From assembly GCA_002724825.1 (NCBI GenBank), contig PBPU01000104.1, positions 1 through 6,941 on the forward strand: a stretch of 6,941 nt of DNA, in the 5' to 3' direction. The position numbers were made by a program, and so were the translations under genes. Each line of letters starts with the position of its first letter. Within the stretch, counting starts at the first letter, position 1. Positions 5,378-6,941 of this stretch are shown piece after piece. Origin of the DNA: Acidimicrobiaceae bacterium (lineage in GTDB: Bacteria > Actinomycetota > Acidimicrobiia > Acidimicrobiales > UBA8592). The notes below the pieces were generated by a model. That model searched no databases, was not told the DNA's origin, and saw only the letters and a list, made by a program, of their open reading frames with translations.

Positions 5378-6941
5378 CTAGACACCGAAACGATAGCGCA
5401 GTTTTATCGCAAAAGAATCGACTATTCGATCGTTCCATCCCTGTTCAAGTAAGTCTTGAAACGTGTAAAAACTATTACCGGGTAAATTCGAGCCTCGCGT
5501 ATAAACAATAAATAAATCTGACAAAGGAGCAATTTGCCATCGATAGCGAGCTTGGAAAGTAAGTCTGCTTATGACGAAATCGTCAGGTTCGTTATCTGGG
5601 TTAGCTACCGGTTTCAAGCGTTCTAAGCGGTGGGGATTAACTTGCCAAAAGCGATCTTCAAAGGCTTTTAGGGAATTCCACTGCAAAGTTACTCTGAACT
5701 GTTGGCGTGCCGAAATAAAATAATTCGAATCTAATTTTGGTGCCCATTGGTGAGCTTCAAAGCTCGTGTAGTTGCCCTCTCCTTGGTGAACAAGTAATGC
5801 CTCTTGATCTGTATAATTCAAACTCAGGTCGAAGGAAAATCGATCATCTGGACGCCAGACAATACCAGCTCCTGTGGTTATAGCTTGAGGACCCAAATCG
5901 TCCTGCCCCGCGGTTAGATTAAGTGACCATGCAAGAGCGCCCGCTGGATTAGAGCTAAAACTTGTCCTCAAGTTGAAACGCTCTGGAATACGGAAATCAC
6001 CTGTGCCTCTGCCAAGCCTGTCGTCCACTTTCCTAGGGGCATGGCGAACTGATATGTCGAAGGTGTTATTGTTAAGGTAGTTCCATGTCCTACCTATAAA
6101 ACGGCCAAGCCCTACTGGCCTCCCATCATCGGCATTGTATTGATTTATTAGCCCGTATGTAGTCGTTCTTGACTGAAGACCAGGGATGTCAGACTCGGTG
6201 AGTACAAAGTTATAGTCTAAATTTTGCTGTGAATTCCTTGCCAAAAAACCCATGTCATTCATATCAAAATCGTCATCTATATAAGTAGCTCTTAGAATAT
6301 GCTGTGCTCCTTGACGCGGAGCGTAGCTAATATCCCCCAAAAAGCCAGAACCAGTAACACCATCAACATCACTATGCATCAATTGGCCATCCAGCGCCCA
6401 ACGTTGGTCCGCCGAGAAATAATGTGCATCAATGGCATTTACCGTTGCATTGATCTCTGGATGGGATATATCGGTACCCATCCAACCAATAGATCGACGA
6501 CTACCACCACTGGTGTCCTCATAAAGGAAACGCCCAACCGCAAAGTCTCTCCCGGTAGCCTGAAGATCCACACGCGTTCCATCGGATAATGTCCCCTGAA
6601 TTTCTGGGTTATCCTCAGACGCCAGGAGCGTACCGTACCGTAAGTTCCCATTTTGTCCGGTGAATTTTACCGCACCTAACAAGTCAGTGGGCTGACTCAA
6701 ATCAGTTGGTCTGACGGTTACACCATCAGGAACAGTAAACTTAGATGCCCCTCCAATCCTGCGTGTATTCAACAAGGAAATCGGTCCTCCTGGCGGCCCA
6801 CGGAAACGTTGTCTCCCAGCGGATCGGGGGCTCGTGTTAAAGATCTCCTGTCCTTCCTGAAAAAAGACACGCCGCTCGGGAAAGAAAACCTCAAAGGCAG
6901 TTAGATTTACTACCACATCGTCGGATTCGACCGTCCCAAAA
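5378..6941 (-). CDS. CBM9-like/DUF5916 outer-membrane protein, copy 3 (C-terminal 520 residues; 5' end outside window)
   Basis: The frame is open to the right edge of the window. The first complete codon, at 6940-6938, encodes the Phe of FGTVESDD, which lies inside the DUF5916 core and aligns with residue 285 of copy 2. About 284 N-terminal residues (signal peptide, CBM9-like domain and barrel start) are therefore missing only because the window ends. An internal GTG at 6916 sits in the middle of a conserved motif and is not the start. The core retains VVNLTAFEVFFPERR and FFQEGQEIFN. The variable loop reads SAGRQRFRGPPGG before PISLLNTRRIGG, and the protein ends LRYRFGV with a TAG stop. It shares 150 of the last 164 residues with copy 2 (91%) and 145 with copy 1 (88%), so copies 2 and 3 are the closer pair in the C-terminal region. 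By array spacing the true start should lie about 0.85 kb past the window edge. Confidence 0.88.
   Translation of the reverse strand, partial: FGTVESDDVVVNLTAFEVFFPERRVFFQEGQEIFNTSPRSAGRQRFRGPPGGPISLLNTRRIGGASKFTVPDGVTVRPTDLSQPTDLLGAVKFTGQNGNLRYGTLLASEDNPEIQGTLSDGTRVDLQATGRDFAVGRFLYEDTSGGSRRSIGWMGTDISHPEINATVNAIDAHYFSADQRWALDGQLMHSDVDGVTGSGFLGDISYAPRQGAQHILRATYIDDDFDMNDMGFLARNSQQNLDYNFVLTESDIPGLQSRTTTYGLINQYNADDGRPVGLGRFIGRTWNYLNNNTFDISVRHAPRKVDDRLGRGTGDFRIPERFNLRTSFSSNPAGALAWSLNLTAGQDDLGPQAITTGAGIVWRPDDRFSFDLSLNYTDQEALLVHQGEGNYTSFEAHQWAPKLDSNYFISARQQFRVTLQWNSLKAFEDRFWQVNPHRLERLKPVANPDNEPDDFVISRLTFQARYRWQIAPLSDLFIVYTRGSNLPGNSFYTFQDLLEQGWNDRIVDSFAIKLRYRFGV

Larger units (their letters stand above)
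250..6941 (-). repeat. Direct tandem array of DUF5916 genes, unit about 2.56 kb
   Basis: The three stop codons lie at 250, 2812 and 5378, giving periods of 2562 and 2566 bp. The copies are diverged at the DNA level: over the last 60 aligned bases of copies 2 and 3 I count 12 differences, although the encoded residues are almost identical. This indicates old duplications kept under purifying selection, not a recent assembly or amplification event. The intergenic spacers are also related, sharing CTAGTTTC, TCCAGG and the GCAATTGC block, so each unit was duplicated together with its leader. Confidence 0.8.

Noticed and set aside
6439..6651. Minus-strand 70-residue open frame inside copy 3
   Set aside because: It is a different frame within the conserved DUF5916 coding region, with no ribosome binding site and no domain. 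It is a shadow of the real gene.
6893..6916. GTG at 6916 as the start of copy 3
   Set aside because: It falls inside the ESDDVVVNL core motif. The frame stays open to the window edge and paralogs have about 290 residues before this point.
250..6941. TonB-dependent receptor assignment for the barrels
   Set aside because: The core motif region loosely recalls such receptors, but no plug domain or TonB box is visible and the N-terminal domain is CBM9-like. The sequence fits DUF5916 better.

Overview
This window carries three tandem paralogous genes for large outer-membrane proteins, all on the minus strand, followed by the start of a glycerophosphodiester phosphodiesterase gene on the same strand. 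In the direction of transcription (right to left) the order is copy 3 (5378-6941, 5' part cut off by the window edge), copy 2 (2812-5223), copy 1 (250-2655), and a glpQ-like gene (1-180, only its first 60 codons). I see no RNA gene, CRISPR array, insertion sequence or phage feature.

The three paralogs have the two-part architecture of the CBM9-like/DUF5916 family. It consists of a 27-residue signal peptide, an N-terminal domain resembling the family 9 carbohydrate-binding module (hallmark LDGxVDExxW), and a long C-terminal region rich in amphipathic beta strands that is expected to form an outer-membrane barrel. The family's biochemical function is not established. The three genes stop 2562 and 2566 bp apart, so the locus is a direct tandem array with a unit of about 2.56 kb. 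It may continue beyond the right edge.

The most informative points are in the leaders. Copies 1 and 2 are each preceded by about 155 bp after the upstream stop. Both leaders hold a conserved block (GCAATTGCAA, two variable bases, then ATTTGT-T/C-TCT) 82-84 bp before a GTG codon, a TATA-like hexamer 35-37 bp before it, and AAGG exactly 5 nt before it. The conserved block is read in different frames by the upstream-extended ORFs, so it is conserved as DNA or RNA and not as protein. I therefore place both starts at the internal GTG. That gives proteins of 801 and 803 residues whose signal peptides are both 27 residues and are both cleaved before Gln-Glu.

The barrels are 86-91% identical over their last 164 residues, whereas the N-terminal binding domains of copies 1 and 2 are only about 64% identical (counted by eye). 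This pattern suggests a fixed barrel carrying diversified binding heads.

The organism is probably a Gram-negative gammaproteobacterium, perhaps marine. The reasons are Sec-exported outer-membrane proteins, Shine-Dalgarno-led GTG starts (which argue against Bacteroidota), and a GlpQ N-terminus close to the enterobacterial periplasmic enzyme. This assignment is an inference. A functional link between the barrels and GlpQ is suggested only by their shared strand and a 69-bp gap.
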